Assembly: GCA_023489335.1 (NCBI GenBank)
Contig: JAMDCP010000011.1
Coordinates: 1-64,000, forward strand
Source of the DNA: Deltaproteobacteria bacterium
Lineage (GTDB): Bacteria; SZUA-79; Acidulodesulfobacterales; Acidulodesulfobacteraceae
Length of the DNA: 64,000 nucleotides
Direction of reading: 5' to 3'
Program-made: the position numbers and the translations under genes
Notes under the pieces: model-generated
The model's input: the letters and a program-made list of their open reading frames with translations, nothing else
What the model was told of the DNA's origin: nothing
Databases searched by the model: none
In this document: positions 1 through 8,158 of the stretch, piece by piece
How the letters are laid out: every line of letters begins with the position of its first letter
How positions within the stretch are numbered: position 1 is the first letter of the stretch

Positions 1-1
1 G

Positions 2-547
2 TTGGTTAAAGAAAAGAAATTCGACCTGAATAAAGATATTTTCTCTAAACTTAACTACCTCGTGTCTAATGGAGAAGCCCTTATTCCCGGAGAATTCAGG
101 ACAGGCAGGGTAACGATAGGCGGAACCGAACATATGCCTCCGGAACCGGATAAACTGCCCGGGGTTTTCGAAGAAGGACTTAAGGATATAAGGGGGATAG
201 AAAATCCGGTTACCCGCGCCCTGGTTTTTTTCGGATTCGGCAGCATAAACCAGTTCTTCTGGGACGGCAATAAAAGAACGTCTCGGCTTATGGCCAACGG
301 CGTATTAATAGAAAACGGCTATCCCGTATTAAACATTAAAGCCGAAGACAAGTTGGAATTTAACAGAGAAATGATAAAATTCTACGACTCAGGGGATTAC
401 AACACCCTTTTATCCTGGCTGACGCCGTATTACCGGCAGGAAGCTCTGAAAATAGGATTTGCCTGTCCGGCGCCTGCAAAAAAAGACGCCTTTACCAAGG
501 ACTTAAATAACCGGCTTAATAAGGGCAAAGGCCCCAAGCTGGGGTAA
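2..547 (+). CDS. Fic-family protein, probably N-truncated by the window edge, degenerate catalytic motif
   Basis: Residues 32-48 hold the flap-like FRTGRV...PPEP stretch of Fic proteins and residues 84-95 the Fic core QFFWDGNKRTSR. Fic enzymes transfer AMP or other nucleotide moieties to target proteins and need the His of HPFx(D/E)GN; here that position is Gln84, so activity may be lost or changed. The first visible start is TTG at position 2 and many Fic proteins are longer, so the true start may lie left of the window. The C-terminal tail KDLNNRLNKGKG is shared with the nucleotidyltransferase gene at 934. Next gene follows after 4 bp, suggesting one operon. Family assignment is firm; substrate unknown. 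Confidence 0.8.
   Translation: MVKEKKFDLNKDIFSKLNYLVSNGEALIPGEFRTGRVTIGGTEHMPPEPDKLPGVFEEGLKDIRGIENPVTRALVFFGFGSINQFFWDGNKRTSRLMANGVLIENGYPVLNIKAEDKLEFNREMIKFYDSGDYNTLLSWLTPYYRQEALKIGFACPAPAKKDAFTKDLNNRLNKGKGPKLG
483..532 (+). repeat. 50-bp direct repeat, copy 1 (3' end of the Fic gene)
   Basis: Matches 1631-1680 at 48 of 50 bases and is in the same reading frame there, encoding the common tail DAFTKDLNNRLNKGKG in two otherwise unrelated proteins. Base-level identity is too high for convergence, so recent duplication or gene conversion is likely. Confidence 0.9.
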
Positions 548-560
548 TCAGGTGTGGATT

Positions 561-929
561 ATGGAAAAATTATACAGGCTTAAAGATTTGCCGCAGACGA
601 TAAACAGGATCCATTTTTGGAGTTATGATAAAGACAAAGCCGAATTACCCGCTGAAATCCTTATAGAACATATTTTAAAGTACGGCGCACTGGAAGAGAT
701 ATTTACCCTTTTTAATCTCATGGATGCCGACGAATTCATGGATATCTATAAAAATAAAGTAAGACCGATATTTGAAGGCAAAGGTGTTCCGGCCTTTTTT
801 GATTCGTTATCCGAATCCGAACAAAAAACCTATATGCGGAATAATTTAGATAGAAGCCCCGGACTCGTCAAACTTTTAGATATTATTCTACCTACAATAT
901 ATAAAATTAGGGAACAAAAGAGGAGTTAA
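561..929 (+). CDS. Small partner protein of the AbiEii-like gene (DUF6922-like)
   Basis: About 122 residues, soluble, no signal peptide. The N-terminal part (HFWSYDKDKAELP, then ILKYGALEEIFTLF) resembles small proteins, which I recall as DUF6922, commonly encoded directly upstream of AbiEii/MNT-type nucleotidyltransferases; an antitoxin role would be inference. An in-frame GTG at 552 is an alternative start; I prefer ATG 561 because AGG sits 8-10 bases before it. The downstream nucleotidyltransferase starts 4 bases after the stop, so the two are almost certainly cotranscribed. Confidence 0.65.
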   Translation: MEKLYRLKDLPQTINRIHFWSYDKDKAELPAEILIEHILKYGALEEIFTLFNLMDADEFMDIYKNKVRPIFEGKGVPAFFDSLSESEQKTYMRNNLDRSPGLVKLLDIILPTIYKIREQKRS

Positions 930-933
930 TACT

Positions 934-1695
934 ATGTGGCTGCCTGAAACTGAAAATCTTCTTAAAGAATTCTCAACCTATAAGGAAGTTAACGATTTTG
1001 CCTTTTGCGGCGGTTCCGCGCTTTCTTATTATTTAAAACACAGATATTCCGAAGATGTAGATTTTTTTTCTTTCTCGTCGTCATTCACGCTGGATAAAAA
1101 AAATATAAACAGGCTTATTGATAAATTAAAAAGCAAAGGTTATAAGGTTTCAAATACTTTAGATGAAGAAGAACAGATGGATTTCTATATAAATAAAACA
1201 AAAACGACATTCTGTTCTTACCCTAAATTTAGCAGCTTATTAGAGGAAAACAGCAAACCGTTATTTGGAAACATAAAGATTACAGATATCGGTACTTTAA
1301 TAGCAATGAAAGCCGATGCCTCGAAAAGCAGGGAGAAGATAAGGGATTATTACGATTTATACGCCGTATCTAAGGAATTAGGATTTAAGAAGATAATAGA
1401 CGAATCCCTGAAAGCGGACCCTAATTTCAACGTAAAATTATTTATAAAAAGGCTCGTCGAAATGGACGATAAATTAAGGGATGTTTTCATAGAAGATTAT
1501 TTAAAGCCAAAATACAGTATCAATAAAGTAAGCATAAGGCTCTACTTTGAGAAGGAAGCGGATAATTACATTGCAAAGGAATATATGAAAACTATTAATA
1601 ATAATCTTTCAAAAGAAATTCCGCCTCAGGAAGACGCCTTCACTAAGGACTTAAATAACCGGCTTAATAAGGGCAAAGGCGGCCCGAAGCGGTAA
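934..1695 (+). CDS. AbiEii/AbiGii-type nucleotidyltransferase (toxin-like)
   Basis: Residues 24-45 carry the nucleotidyltransferase signature: GGSAL (26-30) followed by SEDVDFF (39-45) with metal-binding D41 and D43. This is the AbiEii/DUF1814 pattern of type IV toxin-antitoxin and abortive-infection systems, whose members transfer nucleotides to RNA or protein targets. The helical C-terminal half contains KADASKSREKIRDYYDLY, typical of the family. GAGGAG lies 9 bases before the ATG. The last ~20 residues copy the tail of the Fic gene at 2-547. Family confident; target unknown. Confidence 0.85.
   Translation: MWLPETENLLKEFSTYKEVNDFAFCGGSALSYYLKHRYSEDVDFFSFSSSFTLDKKNINRLIDKLKSKGYKVSNTLDEEEQMDFYINKTKTTFCSYPKFSSLLEENSKPLFGNIKITDIGTLIAMKADASKSREKIRDYYDLYAVSKELGFKKIIDESLKADPNFNVKLFIKRLVEMDDKLRDVFIEDYLKPKYSINKVSIRLYFEKEADNYIAKEYMKTINNNLSKEIPPQEDAFTKDLNNRLNKGKGGPKR
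1631..1680 (+). repeat. 50-bp direct repeat, copy 2 (3' end of the nucleotidyltransferase gene)
   Basis: Partner of the copy at 483-532, with two mismatches. After it the tails diverge (PKLG versus GPKR, then stop). Confidence 0.9.
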
Positions 1696-2164
1696 CGGGG
1701 TTTTGGCCGTTGGGGGTTTGGGCATGAAACCAGCGATAGGCAGTCGGATTTTAAGTATAGGGTTTATCTGGAAGAAAGTTGATCAAACTACCTATTCGCT
1801 ATTTCTCGAGCCTTAAAACGCAAATTTGGAAGGATTTATTTAACGAAAAACCCGGAAATCAGGTTTTTTAAGGTTTCTAACCCCATTCCCGATTTTCTTG
1901 GGAGAGTTTGAGAGGGTAGCTTTTGTCGCCAAAAGCGAGCCCTCTCGATATATTTTTATATTCGCATAAAAACCCTGGCCGTCTGACTAAAAATCAGACG
2001 CTCGGACTGTGAATTTTTTTTTAGTGCAACGATTTTGCAACGGTAGGAGGCAAAAAAGCCAAAAATTAAGCGGAATTTACGGAATTGGCGGAATAGCTCA
2101 AAGCGTTTAAATAACTGCAAGAGCAGGCGGAAAGTCGGTTTAGTTAAATTAATATAATTTTTTT
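1696..2164. other. Non-coding, hairpin-rich stretch before the tRNA-Thr fragment
   Basis: No convincing gene. It opens with a copy of the element leader motif (1808-1837), then shows GAGAGGG (1910-1916) pairing with CCCTCTC (1940-1946) around an inner GCTTTT/AAAAGC stem, and a CGTCTGA/TCAGACG hairpin (1980-2000). The order, leader motif then hairpins, resembles the minus-strand region 26865-26460. A structured RNA is possible but unproven. Confidence 0.5.
1808..1837 (+). repeat. Leader motif copy A
   Basis: Contains GAGCCTTAAAACGCAAATTT followed by GGAAGGATTT; related to copies at 26821-26865 (minus), 27849-27883, 29240-29275 and 30942-30976 in the tRNA-Lys element. It is the only copy outside that element and is closest to the minus-strand copy. 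Confidence 0.75.
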
Positions 2165-2209
2165 CGTAATCAGCGGGTCGTAGGTTCGATTCCTATCGCC
2201 GGCTCCATT
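2165..2209 (+). repeat. tRNA-Thr(CGU) 3'-half fragment, att-like repeat (left)
   Basis: Reads from an anticodon-like CGTAA through variable loop, T-arm (GTAGG TTCGATT CCTAT), acceptor strand CGCCGGC, discriminator T and CCA ending at 2207. No pairing 5' half (GCCGGCG) precedes it, so it is not an intact tRNA. The last 27 bases (2183-2209) are identical to 7150-7176. This is the product expected when an element integrates at a tRNA 3' end. Confidence 0.8.
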
Positions 2210-2470
2210 ATTTACCTGCAAAACTTCAATGTTTCAATGATTCCGCATTTTTAGTTTCAGTTTACCATTATTTTAATCCAAGCTAAAATTTTATTTTTTA
2301 TCTTTGTTTGGCGGCTGGATACTTTTGGCGATTTTGTTAGTTTTGAATATATTACAAAGTCCATTTAAACCCATGTTGCCTTGGCATACATAATAATACA
2401 TTATGAGAAATAAATAATTTTTATGATATAATAATTCCTTAGATAAATTTTAATAATAAGGGGTTCAATT

Positions 2471-3787
2471 GTGGTTAAAACCCGTCATAAGATAATTATC
2501 GGGGACTCAAGAATCATGAAAGAGTCTGAAGATGAAAGTATTCACCTTATTATTACATCCCCTCCTTACTGGCAATTAAAAGACTACGGAATAGCCGAAC
2601 AGATAGGTTTTAACGACAGCTACGAAAGTTATATCAATAATCTTAATCTTGTTTGGAAAGAATGTTACAGGGTTTTGCATAAAGGCTGCAGACTATGCAT
2701 AAATATAGGCGACCAGTTTGCAAGGGCAGTTTATTACGGAAGATACAAGGTAATTCCTATAAGGACGGAAATTATCAAGTTCTGCGAAACAATCGGATTT
2801 GATTATATGGGGGCCATTATATGGCAAAAGGTTACTACGTCGAATACCACCGGCGGGGCAACAATAATGGGGTCATTTCCTTATCCGAGGAACGGTATTT
2901 TAAAATTGGACTACGAATTTATTTTAATCTTTAAAAAAGACGGTACCCCACCGAAACCCGCAAAAGAAAATAAAGAATTATCGAGGCTCACGAAAGACGA
3001 ATGGAATTCTTATTTTCAGGGGCACTGGAATTTTGCAGGAGCAAAGCAGGATGCCCATATAGCAATGTTTCCTGAAGAATTGCCTAAAAGATTAATAAAA
3101 ATGTTTTCTTTTGTGGGAGATACCGTGCTCGACCCATTTCTCGGAAGCGGAACTACATCTTTGGCGGCAAAAAATTTGAATCGCAACTCCGCCGGATATG
3201 AAATTAATCCTAATTTTATAGATACGATAAAAAACAAACTCGGCATTAACCATTCAACTATAAAACAAGTTAATAACGCCGCCGATTTCAATATTATCAA
3301 TGGCAGCCGTAATGACCCCTCTGTTTATCAGGAAATGATAAATAGACTGCCCTATATTTTTAAAGACCCGCACAAATTCAATAAAAAGGTTGACCTTAAA
3401 AAGTTACAATTCGGTTCCAAGATAGATAAAAATAGCGGGGAGCGTGAGGAATATTTTACGGTAAAAGAGGTAATAAGCCCTGAATTTATAAAACTAAATA
3501 AAGGATTAACGATAAAGCTGCTTGGCATCAAACAAAATCCGATTGTTAACGGTAAGGCTTTGGCATACCTTATAGATAAATTAAAAGGGCAAAAGGTTTT
3601 TTTGAGATACGATAGCTTAAAGTATGACAATGAAAATAATCTGCTATGTTATCTTTACCTGCAAAATAAAACCTTTATTAACGCCCATCTTATAAAAGAA
3701 GGATTGGTTGCCGTGGATACGGAGGCCGATTTTAAATATAAAGAAAGGTTTATTAACCTAAATAGGGGCGGTCATGCCGAAAAATAA
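2471..3787 (+). CDS. DNA methyltransferase (N4-cytosine/N6-adenine, TSPPYW type) with C-terminal SNase-like domain
   Basis: Motif IV TSPPYW (residues 29-34) precedes motif I DPFLGSGTT (from Asp221), the permuted beta-class order of AdoMet-dependent amino methyltransferases; TSPPYW is common in N4-cytosine enzymes. Residues ~325-430 look like a staphylococcal-nuclease fold (IKLLGIK, KALAYLIDKLKGQKVFLRYD, INAHLIKEGL) but the usual catalytic Arg positions appear lost, so it is more likely a structural or binding module. Start is GTG with AAGGGG upstream. It overlaps the following endonuclease gene by 14 bases, so it is the protective half of a restriction-modification pair. Confidence 0.85.
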   Translation: MVKTRHKIIIGDSRIMKESEDESIHLIITSPPYWQLKDYGIAEQIGFNDSYESYINNLNLVWKECYRVLHKGCRLCINIGDQFARAVYYGRYKVIPIRTEIIKFCETIGFDYMGAIIWQKVTTSNTTGGATIMGSFPYPRNGILKLDYEFILIFKKDGTPPKPAKENKELSRLTKDEWNSYFQGHWNFAGAKQDAHIAMFPEELPKRLIKMFSFVGDTVLDPFLGSGTTSLAAKNLNRNSAGYEINPNFIDTIKNKLGINHSTIKQVNNAADFNIINGSRNDPSVYQEMINRLPYIFKDPHKFNKKVDLKKLQFGSKIDKNSGEREEYFTVKEVISPEFIKLNKGLTIKLLGIKQNPIVNGKALAYLIDKLKGQKVFLRYDSLKYDNENNLLCYLYLQNKTFINAHLIKEGLVAVDTEADFKYKERFINLNRGGHAEK

Positions 3788-4499
3788 AAAAGAAAAATAT
3801 TCGAAAGAGTTCGGCAAAAAAGAAAAGGTTCTTAATTACACCTGCCAGACTTATCAGCTGTCAAGGCCGGATAAAGTTGGGGCGGTTATGGCGCTAATAA
3901 GGGAATGCCAGCCTAAATCTTTTGAAGATTGGGAACGCTGGTATTTTGAAAATGCTTATACGGAAAGCAGGAGTAAGAGTAAGACGAGAACCAAAATCAC
4001 GAAAGAGGAACTTATAGAGCTTGGCGAAAGGTTGTATGTTAAAATTAAAGAAATTGTTATACCGGAATGGGAAGAAGCATTCAGCCAACTAACCCTTCAG
4101 GATTGCACTGACTATATTTACAATCTGACAATCTGCAGGACATATGACGGCTTTTTGACGGAAAAGTCCGTAGTAAACGACAATTTGGCTAAAAAATTTC
4201 CAGAAGTTAATTTTCTTGAATCCGACCCCCAACTTGACCATGCCGGAGATATAGATTACCTTGGTTGGGTTGGAGATAAAGCTTTTGGCATACAGATAAA
4301 ACCAGTAACGTCCAGGGCAAACTTCGGCAACTATTCGGCTTCGGAAAGAATGAAAGCAAGTTTTAAAGAATTCGAGAGAAAATTCGGCGGTAAGGTTTTT
4401 ATCGTTTTCAGTATCGACGATAAAATTGAGAATAAGGAAGTACTTCTGGAAATAAAGGCGGAAATTATAAGGCTAAAATCGGGTGGAAAAAAGGTATAG
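3774..4499 (+). CDS. Type II restriction endonuclease, MjaI-like
   Basis: About 241 residues. Residues 159-176 (DIDYLGW...FGIQIK) give a PD-(D/E)xK-like core with D159/D161 and Q174-x-K176 in place of E-x-K, a known variant. The LNYTCQTYQLSRPDKVG opening and KPVTSRANFG after the core resemble the MjaI family, whose founder cuts CTAG; specificity here is inference. It overlaps the methyltransferase stop by 14 bases, the tight coupling usual for modification and restriction genes. Confidence 0.65.
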   Translation: MPKNKKEKYSKEFGKKEKVLNYTCQTYQLSRPDKVGAVMALIRECQPKSFEDWERWYFENAYTESRSKSKTRTKITKEELIELGERLYVKIKEIVIPEWEEAFSQLTLQDCTDYIYNLTICRTYDGFLTEKSVVNDNLAKKFPEVNFLESDPQLDHAGDIDYLGWVGDKAFGIQIKPVTSRANFGNYSASERMKASFKEFERKFGGKVFIVFSIDDKIENKEVLLEIKAEIIRLKSGGKKV

Positions 4500-5117
4500 T
4501 TATTATTTTATACTATCTCCAATATAAATATTTGAACTTGCTATAATTCATAATTTCCAATCTTTGTAATGAAGAAAAAATGCGATATAAATACATGTGA
4601 TGCGATAAAGGAAATTAACCGATTCGTAACTGAAACCGACAAGAGGGAAATAAAGGATTGGAAGAATATCGCGGGACGGCTTATAGTATACGCTGGTAAA
4701 AATCCTAATTCTCCTTCTTGTTAAAAGATATAAAAACTGCAAAAAAGAATTACAATGGACAAAAGAGCTTTTCGGAGGATATGAAACTATGACAACGTGC
4801 GTATTCCGGTCTAACTGGACGGGTTAATCCCTTTATATTTTTTATATAATACCGTTAATTTTAAGTCAATAAAAATAATCTATTATTAATATCTAATGAA
4901 GGATTTTAAAGGGGGGTGCCCCTCCTAAACCGCAGGTTAATCGCTAAAAGCTATTTTCGCAACGGAACGTTGCTGTCTTGGGCAAAAGATTATTTTTTCA
5001 TTTCGTCTTTTTTATCACTACTGCAAAATAAGAATTTTAAAAAATCGGAGCAGGTAAAGAACAGGTGTGATAAAATAGGATTATGGAAAACTGGCTAAAC
5101 GAAAAAGGGAGAAGGGT
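4500..5117. other. 618-bp stretch with no confident gene
   Basis: AT-rich and mostly without open frames. Holds one short ORF at 4569-4724 and a weak 60-codon frame at 4916-5098 that lacks any recognisable start signal. Probably decayed island DNA between the restriction-modification pair and the nuclease gene. Confidence 0.5.
4569..4724 (+). CDS. Possible 51-residue protein, unknown
   Basis: An ATG-started frame of 51 codons, charged, with Cys residues near both ends, ending NPNSPSC. The central part (EINRFVTETDKREIKDWKNI) looks helical. No clear Shine-Dalgarno and no recognisable family; it may be a remnant of a longer gene. Confidence 0.25.
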   Translation: MKKKCDINTCDAIKEINRFVTETDKREIKDWKNIAGRLIVYAGKNPNSPSC

Positions 5118-6986
5118 ATGAAGCGGACAGAAGATGAAATTCGAGACCATCTCGCCACTAATTTAGATTTGATTGAACCCGGCCTGGTGCTTATCGAAAA
5201 AGAGTTGCTACTTAAAAATGATAAGGGCGCGAAGGGGTTTTTGGATATTTTCTGCAGGACTGCGGATGGTAAATATCTAATAATTGAGGTGAAGCGCAGC
5301 GATGCAGCTGCCCGCGAGGCGGTTCAGGAACTTCTAAAGTATATTGTTCTCTTAAGACAAAATATCTTGGTGAAGAATACCGAGATTCGCCTAATGGTCG
5401 CGTCTACGGATTGGAATGAACTACTCGTGCCATTTTCAGAATTTGTGAGAGGGTCCCGCTATGACTGCACAGGTATTCGACTTGAGCTCGGGTCAGACGA
5501 GCTTACCGTTTCTACCAGCCATGTCGAACTCGCGCCTGAGGATAAGCCGCGTCGTATAAGCAGGCGGCATTTTATCTGGAAGTATGATAGTGAGAAGAAA
5601 GCTAAAGCCGCCATACCTTTAATTGCTAACTACATGCAGGTCGCAGGATTACAGGACTTCGTGTTAATAGTGCTGGCGATTAATAGCGAACATAACCTCG
5701 TAACGCGCTTAGTATACTTTGCACAACAGGAACTCACCTTAGATCGATATATGGAATTGATCCGCACTCGCTTTTCTCCGAAAATCGTTGCTGAATTTGA
5801 GGAATATATTGGCGATATGAGCGAATATGATGATAAAGTCAGCGAGGCAGCTGACAAAGTTTGGGAAGATTACGAAGATATTGATTCAATATATAGTAGT
5901 ACTTGTGCTATTGATGCTCAGATCGCTCACCCTGAAAAAGCGAAATTTTGGTTTAGCCCTGATAATTCGACTCCCGTGGGGGTCTTCCGCTTCGGCCGTT
6001 TTAATGATTCAAATATAACTGACGATACGATCATTAAAGAGATAATTGGCGATGACGGCGCGTCTTTTTATCACGGAGAAGTAGCAGCGCGAGTAGAATC
6101 CAAAGCTGAAATAGCGGCACTAAAGGCTACAGCAGACAATCTTTTTTATTTTAATCCGATTTGGTGTTCCGCAGTTCATGCCATGTGTGAATATGCAGTC
6201 AATACCTCAGCGGATTCAATCCAGATGCAAGCATTTTCTAATGACGATATCTTGCAAACGGTTGCAGGTATCGTTATTGGCTATCCTGGCTATGTGCCAT
6301 ACATTAAGTTTGAAATCCAGAGAAATGAAGAGGTTGAGCAGATCTTTGGGATAATCGAATGGGATGGTATGGAGCCGGATTTCGAAAATATCCTCAAGAA
6401 ATATTTCAACGGTGATTCGTTCCAGTATTTTATGCTCCGGCATTTTGGGGAACACCGTGCACTTAATGCCGATCTCATGGATGAGATGGGTCTTGCCTAC
6501 GCACTGGGAAGGATGGGAGAAGATGGGCTGATTCCGGTTCGGGTGTTGCCGTCAAGCATTGAGGACGTTCGGGGCCCTAAGCGCCAGCCTCTTGAATCTT
6601 TCCCTTCCGCAAATTCAATGTTTATGGCCAGTTTAATTCAAATGTTTCTCAGGCATGAGCAAGAATTTACGAGGCTTTATGAGCTGGTTACGTTAATGCT
6701 TTTCGAGGAAAAACTAGAGGGACTCAAAGATGTCAGTGAAGATGCGGAATCAAATTACTGGATCGGGGCTGTAGAGCGGTGCGATGTATGTAAGCGAGAC
6801 ATGACATCGGTGCGCTTCATGATAGATAGCCCTGTAGGTCCAGGCGGACCATGGGGATGCATGTGTGCTGTATGCTTTAATCAAGCAGGGGGGCAAATCG
6901 GCTGTGGGTCGGGACAACTCTACGAGAAAGACGATATTGGCTGGCGCTTGGTCGGAGGTGCGTGCGCAGTTCAAGATGAAACTTAG
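5118..6986 (+). CDS. NucS-like PD-(D/E)xK nuclease-domain protein with C-terminal Cys cluster
   Basis: Residues 1-130 match the DUF91/NucS C-terminal nuclease pattern: RTEDEIRDHLATNLDLIEPG, then D43 and E57-V-K59 as the metal-binding D...ExK core. The ~400-residue middle is unrecognised. Near residue 554 onward are CDVC, a Gly-rich GPGGPWGCMCAVC and a further Cys, suggesting a zinc-binding site. AGAAGGG lies about 6 bases before the ATG. Its codons and base composition look less AT-biased than neighbours, suggesting transfer. Sitting inside the tRNA-Thr repeats beside a restriction-modification pair, a defence role is plausible but unproven. Confidence 0.65.
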   Translation: MKRTEDEIRDHLATNLDLIEPGLVLIEKELLLKNDKGAKGFLDIFCRTADGKYLIIEVKRSDAAAREAVQELLKYIVLLRQNILVKNTEIRLMVASTDWNELLVPFSEFVRGSRYDCTGIRLELGSDELTVSTSHVELAPEDKPRRISRRHFIWKYDSEKKAKAAIPLIANYMQVAGLQDFVLIVLAINSEHNLVTRLVYFAQQELTLDRYMELIRTRFSPKIVAEFEEYIGDMSEYDDKVSEAADKVWEDYEDIDSIYSSTCAIDAQIAHPEKAKFWFSPDNSTPVGVFRFGRFNDSNITDDTIIKEIIGDDGASFYHGEVAARVESKAEIAALKATADNLFYFNPIWCSAVHAMCEYAVNTSADSIQMQAFSNDDILQTVAGIVIGYPGYVPYIKFEIQRNEEVEQIFGIIEWDGMEPDFENILKKYFNGDSFQYFMLRHFGEHRALNADLMDEMGLAYALGRMGEDGLIPVRVLPSSIEDVRGPKRQPLESFPSANSMFMASLIQMFLRHEQEFTRLYELVTLMLFEEKLEGLKDVSEDAESNYWIGAVERCDVCKRDMTSVRFMIDSPVGPGGPWGCMCAVCFNQAGGQIGCGSGQLYEKDDIGWRLVGGACAVQDET

Positions 6987-7149
6987 TGATGATGCTGCAG
7001 ACGACGGGTTGAAATAATAGAGTGGACACGATTGGGTGTCCGCCAATTGCTTGAGCCGGTGGCCTGTTCTATGATTTTTCGATGCATGATAATTAAAAGG
7101 AAAGGAAATGCCTTAGATTAAAAGGCAGGGTAAAAGGATCAGCTACCAA

Positions 7150-7176
7150 GGTTCGATTCCTATCGCCGGCTCCATT
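7150..7176 (+). repeat. tRNA-Thr 3'-end att-like repeat (right)
   Basis: Perfect 27-base match to 2183-2209, covering T-arm, acceptor strand and CCA; the sequence just upstream does not match. With the left copy it brackets about 5 kb of DNA-modification and nuclease genes. No integrase lies between them. Confidence 0.8.
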
Positions 7177-7275
7177 TGAATAAGAATAATTTAAATGGTA
7201 TAATATCGGTATTATGACGCGCGCATCTTTAATTAGAAAAATTCGAAGAGATATTCCCCTAAAAAATATAAATAT

Positions 7276-7746
7276 ATGAAATATATTTTTGGATATTTTC
7301 TACGCGGAATTTTTATTTGTTTTCTTTTACTTGTTTCTTTCGGTATTTCATATGCAAATGGTCATGCATATAATTTAGCGTCCGCAAAAAATAACGGCGC
7401 CTGCGCCAATGCCGAAAAAGAATTAGAAACAATGAAAATTTCCTTCACAAAAAAGGAATTTTTAATCGGGGTCAAAGAAAACAATCTCCCCGTAGTCAAG
7501 CTTTTTTTATGCGCAGGAATGGATCCGAATGCGAGCGATGCAAAAACGGGCAACACTGCTTTGATATATGCTTCTTTAAACGGAAATGTCCAGATAGTCA
7601 GGCTGCTGCTTTCATATAACGCAAATATAAATGCAAAATCGAATAACGGCTTTACCGCTATGGCGGCAGCCGTATTTTCCGGTCATGCAAAGGTAATGAA
7701 CCTCTTAAAAAAAGCCGGAGCAAAAACAAATTCGTCTCAAAAATAA
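7276..7746 (+). CDS. Exported ankyrin-repeat protein
   Basis: A 156-residue protein with an N-terminal signal-like segment (hydrophobic residues ~8-26, then SYANG), implying export. Residues ~60-150 form about three ankyrin repeats: DAKTGNTALIYASLNGNVQI and SNNGFTAMAAAVFSGHAKVM are clear. Ankyrin proteins mediate protein-protein contacts; no partner is visible. It begins ~100 bp after the right tRNA-Thr repeat, so it is probably host chromosome. Confidence 0.8.
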   Translation: MKYIFGYFLRGIFICFLLLVSFGISYANGHAYNLASAKNNGACANAEKELETMKISFTKKEFLIGVKENNLPVVKLFLCAGMDPNASDAKTGNTALIYASLNGNVQIVRLLLSYNANINAKSNNGFTAMAAAVFSGHAKVMNLLKKAGAKTNSSQK

Positions 7747-7793
7747 ACGGCATGGGACAAGAAAATAATAATTAACTATCCCCAAGGTTTCAA

Positions 7794-7833
7794 AATATTC
7801 AGGCTGCGGCGGTTAAACCCCAGCCTGAATATT
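7794..7833. terminator. Inverted repeat after the ankyrin gene
   Basis: AATATTCAGGCTG and CAGCCTGAATATT form a perfect 13-bp stem with a 14-base loop. There is no strong T-run on either side, so it may be a weak terminator or another structured element. It lies between the ankyrin gene and the small minus-strand ORF at 7853. Confidence 0.45.
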
Positions 7834-7852
7834 ATCGCCGGAATCTCTGATT

Positions 7853-7909
7853 TTATTTCTTCTTTGTCGACGGTTTTTTTGTTTCTTTCTTTGTCGGCTT
7901 GTTTGCCAT
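7853..7909 (-). CDS. 18-residue Lys-rich peptide
   Basis: Reads MANKPTKKETKKPSTKKK, nine Lys in 18 residues, with a strong Shine-Dalgarno (AGGGGGTGAT) ending about 6 bases before the ATG. The near-perfect ribosome-binding site is the main argument that it is translated; such tiny basic peptides can bind nucleic acid. It is isolated, with a hairpin just downstream. Confidence 0.5.
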   Translation of the reverse strand: MANKPTKKETKKPSTKKK

Positions 7910-8007
7910 TGTATATCACCCCCTGTTAATTATTATAATTATTATATATATCAAATATTAATATTAGGCAATAAAAATCGTTTATTGTTTTAATATTTTT
8001 TAATAGA

Positions 8008-8024
8008 AAGGGGTCTGACCCCCT
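8008..8024. repeat. GGGGTCTGACCCC palindrome (REP-like)
   Basis: A compact palindrome of the GGGGTC-TGA/CCCC kind often seen scattered through genomes as a REP-like element. Only one copy was noticed here and no transposase lies nearby. Confidence 0.4.
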
Positions 8025-8158
8025 ATATTTTCTGTATTTTATTCTCTTGACGATAGCCCAACCTTTCACTAAAATAGTATCTGATTGTGGGAGTAATTTA
8101 CTAAAATCGATTTTCTGAAAATTAAACTTATGTGATTAAAATAATACATAATACATAA

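Noticed and set aside
2084-2207. Possible complete tRNA with an intron-like insert before the CGT anticodon fragment
   Set aside because: A TAGCTCA/GAGCA-like stretch lies upstream, but the 7 bases before it (GGCGGAA) cannot pair with the 3' acceptor strand CGCCGGC and no anticodon-stem 5' strand is present.
4916-5098. 60-codon frame upstream of the NucS-like gene
   Set aside because: No start codon context, no family, and the reading frame looks random in AT-rich DNA.
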